A stretch of 64,000 nt of DNA from Caulobacterales bacterium (GCA_019510435.1 JAEKKJ010000020.1:1-64000); one strand, 5' to 3'; positions 45,354-55,549 are shown, counted from the stretch's first letter. A program made the numbers and translations. The notes: a model not told the origin generated them from the sequence alone.

Positions 45354-46409
45354 TCAGGCCAGCATGTCCCAGGCCAGCGGCTCGCCGCGCCTTAGGTCCC
45401 GCGCGGCCCGCCGGGTCAGCACCCTGTCCAGCTCGGCGGGCGGCAGGCCGTTGCCGGGCCGGATCGAGCGGACATTGGCGCGGGTCAGCGGCTCGCCGGC
45501 CCGGACGTCCGCGGCCACATAGAGCGAGCGGCGGAACTGGGCGTTGCCGCGCTCCGAGCCCAAAAGGTCGTAGTGCGCCCGGCCCAGGGCCTGCCACGCG
45601 GCCTTGGTGTCGGCCACCAGGGCCTTGAACTCCGCGGGCTCCAGGCTGAAGGCCGCGTCGGGACCGCCGTCGGCGCGGGCCAGCGTGAAGTGCTTTTCGA
45701 TTACGCTGGCCCCCAGGGCCACCGCCGCCACGGACGCGGCCGTGCCGTGGGTGTGGTCGGAAAGGCCCACCGGGCAGCCGAACCGGCCGGCCATGTCGGC
45801 CACCGTGCGGACGTTGGCGTCCTCCAGCACCGCGGGGTAGCTGGAGACGCAGTGCAGCAGCACGACGCCGGGCGCGCCGCCGGACAGCGCAGCATCCCTC
45901 GCCGCCTCGATCTCCGCCAGGTTGGCCATGCCGGTGGAGATGATCAGCGGCTTGCCGCGCGCGGCGGCGTAGCGGATCAGCGGCAGGTCCACGGCCTCGA
46001 ACGAGGCGATCTTGAACGCCGGCGCGCCCAGGCCATCCAGCAGGTCCACCGCCGTCTCGTCGAACGGGCTGGAGAACAGGATCACGCCCCGCGCCCGCGC
46101 CCGCTCGAACAGCGCCGCGTGCCATTCGTAGGGGGTCTGGGCCTCCTGGTAGAGCTCGTACAGGCTGCGGCCGTCCCAGAGGCCGCCGTGGATTTTGAAC
46201 TCCGGCCGGTCGACGTCCATGGTGATGGTGTCGGCGGTGTAGGTCTGGATCTTGATGGCGTCGCAGCCGGTCGCAGCCGCCGCGTCGATCATGCTCAGCG
46301 CCCGATCTAGGCTGCCGTTGTGGTTGCCGCTGAGCTCGCAGATGACGAACGGCGGATGGTCGGCCCCGACCTTGCGGCCGGCGATCTCGATCTCGGGCGA
46401 AGCGGTCAT
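45354..46409 (-). CDS. pseI: Pseudaminic acid synthase-like (NeuB/PseI family)
   Basis: The product has 351 residues. The TIM-barrel NeuB domain shows ICELSGNHNGSLDRAL, DAIKIQTYTADTIT, FKIASFE, ISTGMANLAEI, VGLSDHT and ASVIEKHFT. The C-terminal SAF/antifreeze-like domain begins near SLYVAADVRAGEPLTR. The IQTYTADT segment suits the pseudaminic acid branch more than sialic acid. PseI condenses the product of PseG with phosphoenolpyruvate. PseB, PseC, PseH and PseF are not in the window. Confidence 0.92.
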   Translation of the reverse strand: MTASPEIEIAGRKVGADHPPFVICELSGNHNGSLDRALSMIDAAAATGCDAIKIQTYTADTITMDVDRPEFKIHGGLWDGRSLYELYQEAQTPYEWHAALFERARARGVILFSSPFDETAVDLLDGLGAPAFKIASFEAVDLPLIRYAAARGKPLIISTGMANLAEIEAARDAALSGGAPGVVLLHCVSSYPAVLEDANVRTVADMAGRFGCPVGLSDHTHGTAASVAAVALGASVIEKHFTLARADGGPDAAFSLEPAEFKALVADTKAAWQALGRAHYDLLGSERGNAQFRRSLYVAADVRAGEPLTRANVRSIRPGNGLPPAELDRVLTRRAARDLRRGEPLAWDMLA

Positions 46410-46447
46410 GTCGGCCAGAGTTCTAGGCCGCGCCGCTGAAGCCGGCG

Positions 46448-46651
46448 TTAACTAAGCTGTGAGGTCGGCTGGGCGGCGATGCGGGCCGTCTTCGGCGCTC
46501 CGCCATACGCCACGCCCAGGGCGATGCCGGTCCCCAGCCCCACCATGGCCAGGGCCGAGAAGACCCGCAGCCCCATGCCCAGGGCCAGCCCGGCGCCGAC
46601 CGCCGCGCCCAGGCCCGCCACCACGCCGAGGGTCTTCAGTTCGTCCTTCAA
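46448..46651 (-). CDS. Small hydrophobic membrane protein
   Basis: The product has 67 residues and two glycine-rich transmembrane segments (about 8-27 and 32-50). The start codon is TTG at 46651 with GGAGG 8 nt upstream; no ATG gives a comparable reading. No family recognised. It lies between pseI and the divergent trxB. Confidence 0.6.
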   Translation of the reverse strand: MKDELKTLGVVAGLGAAVGAGLALGMGLRVFSALAMVGLGTGIALGVAYGGAPKTARIAAQPTSQLS

Positions 46652-46728
46652 GGGTCCGGCCTCCGCTCATGCCGTAGCGGAAACGCTCAGCCGTCGCACC
46701 GGTTCGGAATCTTCACTACATAGGAGCC

Positions 46729-47730
46729 ATGTCCGAACCCCGCTCCGTCCGCTGCCTGATCGTGGGCTCCGGCCCCGCCGGCTACACCGCCGCCGTCTAC
46801 GCCGCCCGCGCCCTGTTGAAGCCCGTGCTGATCCAGGGCATCCAGCCCGGCGGCCAGCTCACCATCACCACCGATGTGGAGAACTACCCGGGCTTCGCCG
46901 AGGTGATCCAGGGCCCCTGGCTGATGGAGCAGATGCAGGCCCAGGCCGAGCACGTGGGCACGGAGATCGTGAGCGACATCGTCACCAAGGCCGACCTCAG
47001 CCAGCGCCCCTTCCGCCTGGAGACCGACAGCGGCCAGGTGTGGCTGGCGGAGACCCTGATCATCGCCACCGGCGCCCAGGCCAAGTGGCTGGGCCTGGAG
47101 ACGGAACAGAAGTTCCAGGGCTTCGGCGTCTCGGCCTGCGCCACCTGCGACGGCTTCTTCTACCGCGGCAAGCAGGTGGTGGTGGTCGGCGGCGGCAACA
47201 CGGCGGTGGAGGAGGCCCTCTTCCTCACCAACTTCGCCGAGCGGGTGACGGTGGTGCACCGTCGCGACGAGTTCCGCGCCGAGCGCATCCTGCAGGAGCG
47301 GCTCTTCAACCACCCGAAGATCGTGGTGGTGTGGGACCACGCCATCGATGAGGTGCTGGGCGACAGCGATCCGCTGGGCGTCACCGGCGTGCGGCTGAAG
47401 AACGTCAAGACCGGCGCGACCCACACCCTGGCCTGCGACGGCGTCTTCGTCGCCATCGGCCACGCCCCGGCGTCCGAGCTCTTCAAGGGCCAGCTGGAGA
47501 TGGACGCCAGCGGCTATCTGAAGGTGAAGGCGGGCACGGCCTCGACGGCGATCGAAGGCGTCTACGCCGCCGGCGACGTCACCGACGACGTCTACCGCCA
47601 GGCCGTAACCGCGGCCGGCATGGGCTGCATGGCCGCGCTGGAGGCCGTGCGCTTCCTGGCCGAGCAGGATCATCAGGCGGCCCACCAGCCGATCAGCCAC
47701 CAGGAGGCGCAGAAGATCGGGGTTTGGTGA
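46729..47730 (+). CDS. trxB: Thioredoxin-disulfide reductase
   Basis: The product has 333 residues. The FAD motif is VGSGPAGYTAAVYAARA, the redox pair is CATC in SACATCDGFF, the NADPH motif is VVGGGNTAVEEALFL, and the C-terminal FAD contact is YAAGDVTDDVYRQAVTAAG. It reduces thioredoxin with NADPH. ATG at 46729 follows TAGGAG. The length and all motifs are normal. Confidence 0.98.
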   Translation: MSEPRSVRCLIVGSGPAGYTAAVYAARALLKPVLIQGIQPGGQLTITTDVENYPGFAEVIQGPWLMEQMQAQAEHVGTEIVSDIVTKADLSQRPFRLETDSGQVWLAETLIIATGAQAKWLGLETEQKFQGFGVSACATCDGFFYRGKQVVVVGGGNTAVEEALFLTNFAERVTVVHRRDEFRAERILQERLFNHPKIVVVWDHAIDEVLGDSDPLGVTGVRLKNVKTGATHTLACDGVFVAIGHAPASELFKGQLEMDASGYLKVKAGTASTAIEGVYAAGDVTDDVYRQAVTAAGMGCMAALEAVRFLAEQDHQAAHQPISHQEAQKIGVW

Positions 47731-47794
47731 AAAAATTCCAATTGTTAACAAGCTAGGTCGGAAACCCGACGCCCCGCCCGCGTGTTGCAGCACC

Positions 47795-48016
47795 GTGGTG
47801 GATCCCGAAAACCTGAATGCAAGCGATCGCTACCGGCGCCAGGCCGAGGTCGTCATGCGCCTGGCGGCCAAGGCTGGGAGCCAGACGGAGAAGGACGTCT
47901 ACCTCCAGATCGCCGAAGGCTGGCGCAAGCTGGCCCTGGAGGCGCTGCGCAATGAGCGCCAGGACATGCCCCGCGCGGCGGGCGAGCAGCGCAGTTTCCG
48001 ACACGACCGCGACTAG
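47795..48016 (+). CDS. Small hypothetical protein
   Basis: The product has 73 residues, helical and charged, with DRYRRQAEVVMRLAAKAG and VYLQIAEGWRKLALEAL as its core. The start is GTG at 47795 (or GTG at 47798). Short helical proteins with this LA-x2-W-x-K-LA pattern are common in alphaproteobacteria, without known function. Confidence 0.65.
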   Translation: MVDPENLNASDRYRRQAEVVMRLAAKAGSQTEKDVYLQIAEGWRKLALEALRNERQDMPRAAGEQRSFRHDRD

Positions 48017-48050
48017 CCTCGCGACCGGCGCAAGGGGATAAGCTGGCGGC

Positions 48051-48536
48051 ATGATCCGCTACGCCCGCGCCGCCGACCATGCCGCCATCGCCGAGATCGT
48101 GGAACAGGCCTTCGGGCGGCCCGACGAAGCCGGACTGGTGGCCCGGCTGCGCGAGGCCGGGGACGTCCTGTTCGAGCTGGTGTCGGAGACGAATGGCCAG
48201 CTCGACGGGCATATCCTCTTCAGCCGCCTCTGGGCCGACCGCGCCGAGCTGTTCGCCGCCCTGGCGCCGCTGGCGGTCCGGCCGGAGAGTCAGCGGGCCG
48301 GCGTGGGCGGCGCCCTCGTCCGCAGCGGCCTGGAGAGCGCCCGCGAGTTCGGCGCTCACGGCGTCCTGGTGCTGGGCGATCCCGCCTACTACCCGCGCTT
48401 CGGATTCGCGGCGGAGACGGCGGCCCAGGTGCGCTCGCCGTTCTCCGGCGGGCCGGCCTTCATGGCCCTGGCCCTGGAGGCCGGCGCGTTCGACGCCCCG
48501 CTCAGCGTGGCCTATCCGGACGCCTTCTCAGTCTGA
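48051..48536 (+). CDS. GNAT family N-acetyltransferase (YhbS-like)
   Basis: The product has 161 residues. The acetyl-CoA loop is LAVRPESQRAGVGGALV and the C-terminal FGAHGVLVLGDPAYYPRFGF is typical of the YhbS-like subgroup. The substrate is unknown. It overlaps the convergent SleB-like gene by 9 bp. Confidence 0.92.
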   Translation: MIRYARAADHAAIAEIVEQAFGRPDEAGLVARLREAGDVLFELVSETNGQLDGHILFSRLWADRAELFAALAPLAVRPESQRAGVGGALVRSGLESAREFGAHGVLVLGDPAYYPRFGFAAETAAQVRSPFSGGPAFMALALEAGAFDAPLSVAYPDAFSV

Positions 48537-49718
48537 GGCGGCGGGCGCGGCCGGCGTCGCAGGCGCCGGCTTGTCGTCGGTCCCGCGCTCCAGGGCCTCC
48601 AGGCTCTGGTTGATGCGCTTGATCTCCTCGGGCGTCGGCTGGCGGCGCGAACTGGTCAGCACGCCGGAGCGCCCCATGGTGACGCCCGGGTCGACCACCG
48701 TGAAGGTCCGCGTCTCGCCCGCCATCGCCAGGGTCACCTTGCGCTCGACCGGTCCGGTGGCGACCTGTGGCTCCATCAGCCCGCCCTGGATGCGCGCATC
48801 GACGCCGCCCAGGACCGCCGGCGACAGGTGCGCCTCGCCGCCCTCATAGCGGCCGGTGAAGGCCGGCGGCTCGCCCCATGGCCCGGTCCAGCGATAGAAG
48901 ATGTGCTGGCCCACCTGGGTCATCTTCACCAGGGTCGGGGCCCAATAGGGCGCCACATAGTCGGCGTGGTAGTGGGTGGCCGAGCCCACCTGCTTGTCCA
49001 CATAGCCGGCCAGCGCCCGCTCGGCGACCTGCCGCGCCCGCCGCCAGAGCGTCGGCTCGGGCGCCCAGCGCAGGGCGCCATCGCAGGTGAAGGTGAACTG
49101 ACAGCCGGTCGGCCGGGCGGCCCCCTGATAGACCACGCCGCAGACCGACTTCGGATAGGCCGGGTGCCGCACCCGGTTCAGCACCACCTGGGCGATGGCC
49201 TCCTGGCCGACCTCCGGCTCGCGCGCCGCTTCGTAGTAGACCGCCTGGGCGAGGCAGGTCAGCGCCCGCTCCCGGTCCTCGCCGGCCGCCGCGGGCAGCA
49301 CGAAGGGGCGCATCGGTCGGATGGCCTCGTGGGCGAAGGGCAGCAGCGCATTGAGCTCCTGGGCGGTCTCGCCCGGCGCGGCCTGCAGGCCCAGGTCCGG
49401 CGGCCGGCGCAGGTCGAGGTTGCTCCAGCCCTCGGGCCGGCCCCAGAGGTCGGCGTGGCGCAGCGCCGGGTCGTGCCGCTCGGCCAGGGCGCGGGTCGCG
49501 GGGTCGAGGCTGCCCGCCACGCGCAGCACCGCCGGGTCTGCCAGGCTGCGCGAGGCGAAAAGCGCCTTCTCGTGGGGCGTGACCGTCGAGCCGGAGGGCG
49601 CGCAGCCGCCGGCGGCCAGCAACGCTGCCAGCACCACCCCCGCCATCGCCATACGCGGCGTGCGCCCTCGGTCTTTGCGGCTCAGGATCCCGACCTCTGT
49701 TGGCTCCGGGATGGCCAT
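48528..49718 (-). CDS. SleB-like cell wall hydrolase, lipoprotein
   Basis: The product has up to 396 residues. A lipobox LAAGGC at about residue 34-39 predicts lipid attachment at Cys. The hydrolase_2 (SleB/CwlJ) domain (about 150-260) shows the catalytic Glu in AVYYEAAREPEVGQEAIAQV, and RHPAYPKSVCGVVYQGA, CQFTFTCDG and ATHYHADYV. It should cleave peptidoglycan at the inner face of the outer membrane or in the periplasm. The start is uncertain: ATG at 49718 gives a long basic n-region, ATG at 49652 a minimal one. A second SleB-like gene is at 61237. Confidence 0.88.
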   Translation of the reverse strand: MAIPEPTEVGILSRKDRGRTPRMAMAGVVLAALLAAGGCAPSGSTVTPHEKALFASRSLADPAVLRVAGSLDPATRALAERHDPALRHADLWGRPEGWSNLDLRRPPDLGLQAAPGETAQELNALLPFAHEAIRPMRPFVLPAAAGEDRERALTCLAQAVYYEAAREPEVGQEAIAQVVLNRVRHPAYPKSVCGVVYQGAARPTGCQFTFTCDGALRWAPEPTLWRRARQVAERALAGYVDKQVGSATHYHADYVAPYWAPTLVKMTQVGQHIFYRWTGPWGEPPAFTGRYEGGEAHLSPAVLGGVDARIQGGLMEPQVATGPVERKVTLAMAGETRTFTVVDPGVTMGRSGVLTSSRRQPTPEEIKRINQSLEALERGTDDKPAPATPAAPAASD

Positions 49719-49871
49719 ATAGGCTCAAACCGGCGGCATTTGGACCGCGCGCCGCAATTTTCATGCTAGCGCCGGGTCTTACGGGACGCCGGCCGCGACA
49801 ACCTACGCGGTTGCAACGCGAGGAGCGCCGACCCATCCTGGCGTGGCCTAGCGGGCCGAGGGGGGCCGTTG

Positions 49872-51854
49872 ATGACGCCAGCGCAGTGGCCGCTTCGCCT
49901 TGTGCCTCGCCGGTCGCCGCGGTTCCTGACCGGGCTGGCGATCAGCGGCGGCGCGCTCGCCGTGGCCATGGGCGTGCGCGGCGCGACCGTCGGCTTCCAG
50001 TACGCCAGCGGCCTTTCGGTCACCACCCTGCCGGCCCTGATCATCGCCACGCTCTATGCCGGCCCGCGATGGGGCTGGGGGATGCTCGCGGTGGCGCTGG
50101 CGGCCGGCCGCCTGTCGCCGATCAACTCCAACTTCCCCGACGCGGCGATCCTGATCATGTACGTGATCTCCGCCGCCCTGACCGTGCTGGTCTCCTCCAG
50201 CCTGCGCGAGGCGCTGCTGCGCCTGGACGAGGCCAACGCCGCCCAGGCCGCGGCCCAGCTCAGCCTGGAGGTCACCGAGGGCCGCTTCCGCGCCCTGGCC
50301 GACAGCGCGCCCATCCTGATGTGGGTGACGCGCACCGACGGCCGCCGCGAATTCGCCAACCAGACCTACGTGGACTTCCTGGGCGTTCCCTACCCGCAGG
50401 CGATCGATTTCGATTGGCGCCAGGTGCTGCACCCCGCCGACCTGCCGCGGATCCTGCAGGAGCAGGTGGCGGGCGAAAGCTCGCGCAAGCTGTTCACGCT
50501 GGAGGCGCGCTACCGCCGCCGCGACGGCGAATACCGCTGGGTCCGCTCCATCTCCCAGCCGCGCTGGAGCCCGGACGGCGAGTTCGGCGGCTTCATCGGG
50601 GTGGGCTTCGACGTCACCGACGCCAAGCGCGCCGAGGAGGACCTCAAGCACATCAACGACCTCCTGGCCGAGCGGGTGCAGGCGGCGCTGTCGGAGCGCG
50701 ACGAGGCCGAGGCCGCCCTGCAGCGGGCCCAGAAGCTGGACGCGGTGGGCCAGCTCACCGGCGGCGTGGCCCACGACTTCAACAACCTGCTGACCGTGAT
50801 CATCGGGGCGCTGGACATGATGCAGCGCCACCCCGCCGACGCTGCGCGCCGTGACCGGATGATCGAGGCCGCCCTCGGCGCCGCCCGCCGCGGCGAGCGC
50901 CTGACCCAGCAGCTGCTGGCCTTCGCCCGCCGCCAGACCCTGCGGCCAGAGCCGGTGGAGGTGGACGTCCTGCTGGAGGAGGCCGAGCCCCTGTTGCGCC
51001 GGGCTGTCGGCGAGGCCGTCACCCTGGTCGTCGCGCCGGGCGCCAAGGACGTCGTGGCCCACCTCGATCCCAGCCAGTTCGAGGCGGCGATCATGAACCT
51101 GGTGGTCAACGCCCGGGACGCGACGCCGAGCGGCGGGGTGATCCGCATCGAGACCCGGCCGGTCTCGCTTCGCGCCCACCAGGTGGAGCAGCTGGAGGCC
51201 GGCGACTATGTCTGCATCGCCGTTCACGACACCGGCGTCGGCATGGACGGCGAGACCATGGCGCGGGCCTTCGAGCCGTTCTTCACCACGAAGCCCGCGG
51301 GCCGCGGCACCGGGCTCGGCCTGTCGCAGGTCTATGGCTTCGCGCGGCAGAGCGGCGGCGCGGCAACGGTGGACAGCGCGCCGGGCAAGGGCTGCACCGT
51401 CTGCCTGCACCTGCCGCGCGGCCCCGCGCTGCCGCAGGCGGCCAACGAGGGCGCCGCCCAGTCGGACGATACGCGGGGGCCCGCCTTGACGGTGCTGCTG
51501 GCCGAGGACGACCTGCAGGTGGCCGAGCTGGTGGGCGCCATGCTGGCCGACCTGGGCCACAGCGTGCGCCACGCCGAGAACGCCGACATGGCCCTCAAGC
51601 GCCTGCGCGCCGACGAGCCCTTCGACCTCCTGCTCACCGACCTGATCATGCCGGGCGACAAGACCGGCGTGGACCTGGCGCGCGAGGCGGTGGCCATGCG
51701 GCCCGGCCTGCCCGTGGTGCTGACCTCGGGCTATACCGGCGAGGTGCTGACGCCGGCCGAGGACACGCCCTGGCCGCTGCTGCGCAAGCCCTATGGCGCC
51801 GAGCAGCTGGCGCGGGTGATCGCCGAGGTCCTGCGGCTGAAACACGAGGTGTGA
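49872..51854 (+). CDS. Hybrid sensor histidine kinase with membrane sensor, PAS, kinase and receiver domains
   Basis: The product has 660 residues. Three to four transmembrane helices (about 18-110) form an N-terminal sensor resembling MASE1/DUF4118. A PAS domain follows (about 140-260, ALADSAPILMWVTRTDGRRE to GVGFDVTDAKR). The HisKA domain has GQLTGGVAHDFNNLLTVI; HATPase_c has NLVVNARDA, DTGVGM and GTGLGLSQVYG. The receiver has the acidic pair in LLAEDDL, Asp in LLLTDLIMPG and Lys in LLRKPYG. It is a complete hybrid kinase, unlike the one at 13516. ATG at 49872 follows an in-frame TTG. Confidence 0.95.
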   Translation: MTPAQWPLRLVPRRSPRFLTGLAISGGALAVAMGVRGATVGFQYASGLSVTTLPALIIATLYAGPRWGWGMLAVALAAGRLSPINSNFPDAAILIMYVISAALTVLVSSSLREALLRLDEANAAQAAAQLSLEVTEGRFRALADSAPILMWVTRTDGRREFANQTYVDFLGVPYPQAIDFDWRQVLHPADLPRILQEQVAGESSRKLFTLEARYRRRDGEYRWVRSISQPRWSPDGEFGGFIGVGFDVTDAKRAEEDLKHINDLLAERVQAALSERDEAEAALQRAQKLDAVGQLTGGVAHDFNNLLTVIIGALDMMQRHPADAARRDRMIEAALGAARRGERLTQQLLAFARRQTLRPEPVEVDVLLEEAEPLLRRAVGEAVTLVVAPGAKDVVAHLDPSQFEAAIMNLVVNARDATPSGGVIRIETRPVSLRAHQVEQLEAGDYVCIAVHDTGVGMDGETMARAFEPFFTTKPAGRGTGLGLSQVYGFARQSGGAATVDSAPGKGCTVCLHLPRGPALPQAANEGAAQSDDTRGPALTVLLAEDDLQVAELVGAMLADLGHSVRHAENADMALKRLRADEPFDLLLTDLIMPGDKTGVDLAREAVAMRPGLPVVLTSGYTGEVLTPAEDTPWPLLRKPYGAEQLARVIAEVLRLKHEV

Positions 51855-51913
51855 TCGCGGCCGCGCCGAAAGGCCCTTGCGCGTCCCGGCGGCGGCGCTA
51901 TATGTGTCTGCGT

Positions 51914-51940
51914 GGCTTTTGCTCCAAGTGAGCAAAAGCC
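51914..51940. promoter_or_regulatory. Operator-like palindrome 1 upstream of nadA
   Basis: A perfect inverted repeat with 11-bp arms and 5-bp centre; core TTTTGCTC-N5-GAGCAAAA. It shares the TGCTC-N5-GAGCA core with palindrome 2, 75 bp before the gene. Confidence 0.75.
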
Positions 51941-51986
51941 GTAAGCGCCAGGGCCCGCCTTGAGCGCCTTTTTATAGGCCTGAGAA

Positions 51987-52003
51987 ATGCTCAATTTGAG
52001 CAT
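51987..52003. promoter_or_regulatory. Operator-like palindrome 2 upstream of nadA
   Basis: ATGCTCAA-T-TTGAGCAT, 8-bp arms, core TGCTC-N5-GAGCA. It abuts the ribosome-binding site AAGGAGGG (52004-52011), so a bound repressor would block transcription or its start. The pair is a candidate NadQ-type operator (inference). Confidence 0.75.
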
Positions 52004-52015
52004 AAGGAGGGTTCC

Positions 52016-53101
52016 ATGGCCGCCGACGGATTCCAGTTCGCGTTCACGCCCGAGATCGAGGCCCTGACCCTTCCTGCGTGGGAGAAGGTCAAGCGGCACG
52101 TCACGCCCATGGAGTGGCGGCTGCAGGCCCCGCTCATCGCCGAGATCAACCGGCTGAAGCGCGAGAAGAACGCGGTCATCCTGGCGCACAACTACATGAC
52201 GCCGGAGATCTTCCACGGCGTCGGCGACTTCGTGGGCGACAGCCTGGCCCTGGCCAAGGAGGCCGCGCGCTGTGACGCCGCGGTGATCGTCCAGGCCGGC
52301 GTGCACTTCATGGCCGAGACCTCCAAGATCCTCAGCCCGGAAAAGCGCGTCCTAATCCCGGACCTGCGCGCCGGCTGCTCGCTGGCCAGCTCGATCACCG
52401 GCGCCGACGTGCGGCTGATCAAGCAGCGCTACCCCGGCCTGCCGGTGGTCACCTACGTCAACACCACCGCCGACGTGAAGGCCGAGACCGACATCTGCTG
52501 CACCAGCGCCAACGCGGTGCAGGTGGTCGAGGAGGCCGCCCGGCTGTGGGGCGTCGATCGCGTGATCCTGATCCCGGACGAGTTCCTGGCCCGCAACGTG
52601 GCCCGCCAGACCGACATCGGCATCATCGCCTGGAAGGGCCGCTGCGAGGTGCACGAGCGCTTCAACGCCGCCGACATCCTGGAGCTGAAGGCCGCCTATC
52701 CCGACGCCGAGGTCCTGGCCCACCCCGAGTGCCCGGCCGAGGTGCTGGAGGTCTCGGACTTCGCGGGCTCGACCGCGGCGATGAACGACTATGTGCTGAA
52801 GCGCAAACCCAAGCGGGTGGTGCTGATCACCGAGTGCTCCATGGCCGACAACGTGGCGGCCGACGCAGTGGACACCGAGTTCGTACGGCCCTGCAACCTC
52901 TGCCCGCACATGAAGCGGATCAGCCTGGAGAACATCTACGAGGCCCTGGTCCACGACCGCTACGAGGTGACGGTGGACCCGGCCATCGCCGAGCGCGCGC
53001 GGCTGGCGGTCCAGCGGATGGTCGACCTGCCGCCGCCGGCCAAGCCGGCCCGCTACGACCTGGTCAAGGCGCGCCATCACGTGGACGTGGAGCTGATCTG
53101 A
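52016..53101 (+). CDS. nadA: Quinolinate synthase A
   Basis: The product has 361 residues. Three [4Fe-4S] ligand cysteines are visible in [17 protein letters not shown] and CNLCPHMK. Also present are [27 protein letters not shown] and TECSMADNV. NadA condenses iminoaspartate with dihydroxyacetone phosphate to quinolinate. ATG at 52016 follows a strong AAGGAGGG. Its TGA overlaps the nadB ATG by one base. Confidence 0.98.
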   Translation: MAADGFQFAFTPEIEALTLPAWEKVKRHVTPMEWRLQAPLIAEINRLKREKNAVILAHNYMTPEIFHGVGDFVGDSLALAKEAARCDAAVIVQAGVHFMAETSKILSPEKRVLIPDLRAGCSLASSITGADVRLIKQRYPGLPVVTYVNTTADVKAETDICCTSANAVQVVEEAARLWGVDRVILIPDEFLARNVARQTDIGIIAWKGRCEVHERFNAADILELKAAYPDAEVLAHPECPAEVLEVSDFAGSTAAMNDYVLKRKPKRVVLITECSMADNVAADAVDTEFVRPCNLCPHMKRISLENIYEALVHDRYEVTVDPAIAERARLAVQRMVDLPPPAKPARYDLVKARHHVDVELI

Positions 53102-54624
53102 TGGCCGAGCGTATCCGCCACGACGGCGTCCTTGTCGTGGGCGCGGGCCTGGCCGGGCTCTCCGCGGCGTTGGCCGCGGCGCCCGCCAAGGTGCTGGTGC
53201 TGACCGAAGCCCCGCTGAACAGTGGCTGCTCGTCGGCCTGGGCGCAAGGCGGCGTCGCCGCGGCCCTGTCGGCGGACGATGCGCCTGCGCTGCATGCCGC
53301 CGACACCGAGGCCGCAGGCGCTGGCCTCGTGGTTCCCGAAGTGGCTCGCCTGCTCGCCGAGGAAGGACCGGAGGCGGTGCGCCTGCTGGCGGCCCTCGGC
53401 GCGCCCTTCGACCGGCGGCCCGATGGCGGCTTCGCCCAGAGCCTGGAGGCGGCCCACTCGCGGCCGCGCGTCGCCCGGGTGAAGGGCGACCAGGCCGGCC
53501 GGGCGATCATGGCGGCGGTGACGGTTGCCGCGCTCGCTGCGCCGCACATCCAGGTTCGGCCCGGCGCCAAGCTCGTGGGCCTGCTGCGCGATGCGGCCGG
53601 CCGCATCGGCGGCGTCGTGGCGCGGATCGACGGCCAGCCGGTGGAGATCGCCGCCCGCGCCGTGATCCTGGCCACCGGCGGCGTCGGCGGCCTCTACGCC
53701 GTCACCACCACGCCCGCGGAGCTGCGGGGCGACGGCCTGGGTCTGGCGGCCTTGGCCGGGGCGGTGATCGCCGACCCCGAGTTCGTGCAGTTCCACCCCA
53801 CCGCGATCGACATCGGCCGCGACCCGGCGCCGCTCGCCACCGAGGCCCTGCGCGGCGAAGGCGCGGTGCTGGTGAACGCCGAAGGCCAGCGGTTCATGGC
53901 GGCCTACCACCCCGCCGCCGAGCTTGCCCCGCGCGACGTGGTGGCCCGCGCCATCCATGCGGAGCGCCAGGCCGGCCGCGGCGCCTTCCTCGATGCGCGC
54001 CAGGCCGTGGGCGCCCACTTCCCGGACGAGTTCCCGGCCGTCTTCGCCGCCTGCCTGGGGGGCGGCGTGGATCCTCGCACCCAGCCGATCCCGGTCGCCC
54101 CGGCCTGCCACTACCACATGGGCGGCATCGCCACGGACGATCAGGGCCGCACCACCCTGCCCGGGCTCTATGCGGCGGGCGAGTGCGCCTCCACCGGCGT
54201 GCATGGGGCCAACCGGCTGGCGTCCAACTCGCTGCTGGAGGCCGCGGTGTTCGGCGCCCGCGCCGGCCGCGCCGCGTCTCTGGAAGAGGACCTGGCTACG
54301 GCCGGCCTGCAGGCCGTCGCCGCTGCCGACCTGCCCGGGCCGGCGCTCCAGGCCCTGCGCCAGGCCATGAGCCGCGACGCCGGTGTGGTGCGCGACGCCG
54401 CCGGGCTGACGCGGCTTATCGACCTGATCGACGCCCTGGAGGCCGCCCACGGCCGCAGCGCGCCCCTGGTGGCCGCCCGCTTCGTGGCCGCCGCCGCCCT
54501 GGCGCGGCGCGAGAGCCGCGGCGGGCACTTCCGCGCGGACTTCCCGGGCGCCCTGCCGCCGGCGCGCAGCTTCCTGACCCTGGCCGAGGTCGAGCGCCCC
54601 GGCCTGAAGTACGCCGCCGAATGA
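53101..54624 (+). CDS. nadB: L-aspartate oxidase
   Basis: The product has 507 residues. The FAD motif is [15 protein letters not shown], followed by [46 protein letters not shown] and [19 protein letters not shown]. It oxidises aspartate to iminoaspartate for NadA. Translationally coupled to nadA (TGATG) and to nadC (ATGA). Confidence 0.97.
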   Translation: MAERIRHDGVLVVGAGLAGLSAALAAAPAKVLVLTEAPLNSGCSSAWAQGGVAAALSADDAPALHAADTEAAGAGLVVPEVARLLAEEGPEAVRLLAALGAPFDRRPDGGFAQSLEAAHSRPRVARVKGDQAGRAIMAAVTVAALAAPHIQVRPGAKLVGLLRDAAGRIGGVVARIDGQPVEIAARAVILATGGVGGLYAVTTTPAELRGDGLGLAALAGAVIADPEFVQFHPTAIDIGRDPAPLATEALRGEGAVLVNAEGQRFMAAYHPAAELAPRDVVARAIHAERQAGRGAFLDARQAVGAHFPDEFPAVFAACLGGGVDPRTQPIPVAPACHYHMGGIATDDQGRTTLPGLYAAGECASTGVHGANRLASNSLLEAAVFGARAGRAASLEEDLATAGLQAVAAADLPGPALQALRQAMSRDAGVVRDAAGLTRLIDLIDALEAAHGRSAPLVAARFVAAAALARRESRGGHFRADFPGALPPARSFLTLAEVERPGLKYAAE

Positions 54625-55472
54625 TCGAACCCCTGCCCGACCTCCTGGTCGCCCCGATCGTGCGCGCCGCCCTGGCAGAGGACCTGGGCCGCGCCGGCGA
54701 CATCACGGCCCTGGCCTGCGTGCCCGCCGACGCGCGGCTCACCGCGGTGTTCTCGGCCCGGCGCGGCGGCGTGGTGGCCGGCCTCGCCTGCGCGCGCCTC
54801 GCCTTGGCCGAGCTCGATCCCACCGCGAGCTTCACCCCGATGGCCGAGGACGGTCAGGTGATCCCGGCGGGCTCGGCCCTCGCCCAGGTGAGCGGCAACG
54901 CCCGCGCCATCCTCACGGCGGAGCGTACGGCCCTGAACCTGCTGGGCCGGCTCTGCGGCATCGCCACCCTGACCCAGGACTATGTGGACGCCATCGGCGG
55001 CACGGGCGCCAAGATCACCGACACCCGCAAGACCACGCCAGGCCTGCGCGCGCTGGAGAAGTATGCCGTGCGCTGCGGCGGCGGCGTCAACCACCGCTTC
55101 GGCCTGGATGACGCGATCCTGATCAAGGACAACCACGTGGCCGCCTGCGGCTCGGTGGGCGAGGCGGTGCGGCGCGCCAAGGCCTTCGCCGGCCACCTGG
55201 TCAAGGTGGAGGTCGAGGTGGACAGCCTGGTCCAGCTGCAGGAAGCGCTGGCCCACGATCCGGACGTGATCATGCTGGACAACTTCACCGTCGCCGACCT
55301 GCGCGAGGCGGTCAGCCTGGTCGCCGGCCGGGTGACGCTGGAAGCCTCCGGCGGCGTCACCCTGGAGACCGTGCGCGACATCGCCGAGACCGGCGTGGAC
55401 GTGATCAGCGTGGGCGCCCTCACCCACTCCGCCAAGGTGCTGGACATCGGCCTGGACGCCCTCAGCAACTGA
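54621..55472 (+). CDS. nadC: Nicotinate-nucleotide pyrophosphorylase (quinolinate phosphoribosyltransferase)
   Basis: The product has 283 residues. [49 protein letters not shown] and [20 protein letters not shown] are the family blocks, including the Arg/Lys that bind quinolinate and PRPP. It forms nicotinate mononucleotide and closes the nadABC operon. The ATG overlaps the nadB stop. Confidence 0.98.
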   Translation: MIEPLPDLLVAPIVRAALAEDLGRAGDITALACVPADARLTAVFSARRGGVVAGLACARLALAELDPTASFTPMAEDGQVIPAGSALAQVSGNARAILTAERTALNLLGRLCGIATLTQDYVDAIGGTGAKITDTRKTTPGLRALEKYAVRCGGGVNHRFGLDDAILIKDNHVAACGSVGEAVRRAKAFAGHLVKVEVEVDSLVQLQEALAHDPDVIMLDNFTVADLREAVSLVAGRVTLEASGGVTLETVRDIAETGVDVISVGALTHSAKVLDIGLDALSN

Positions 55473-55549
55473 GGCGCCGCGGGCAACTAGACGCGACCGG
55501 CAACTAATCGGCCCGCCCTGGGTTCACCTCCCTCAAGGAGGACCCTCAC

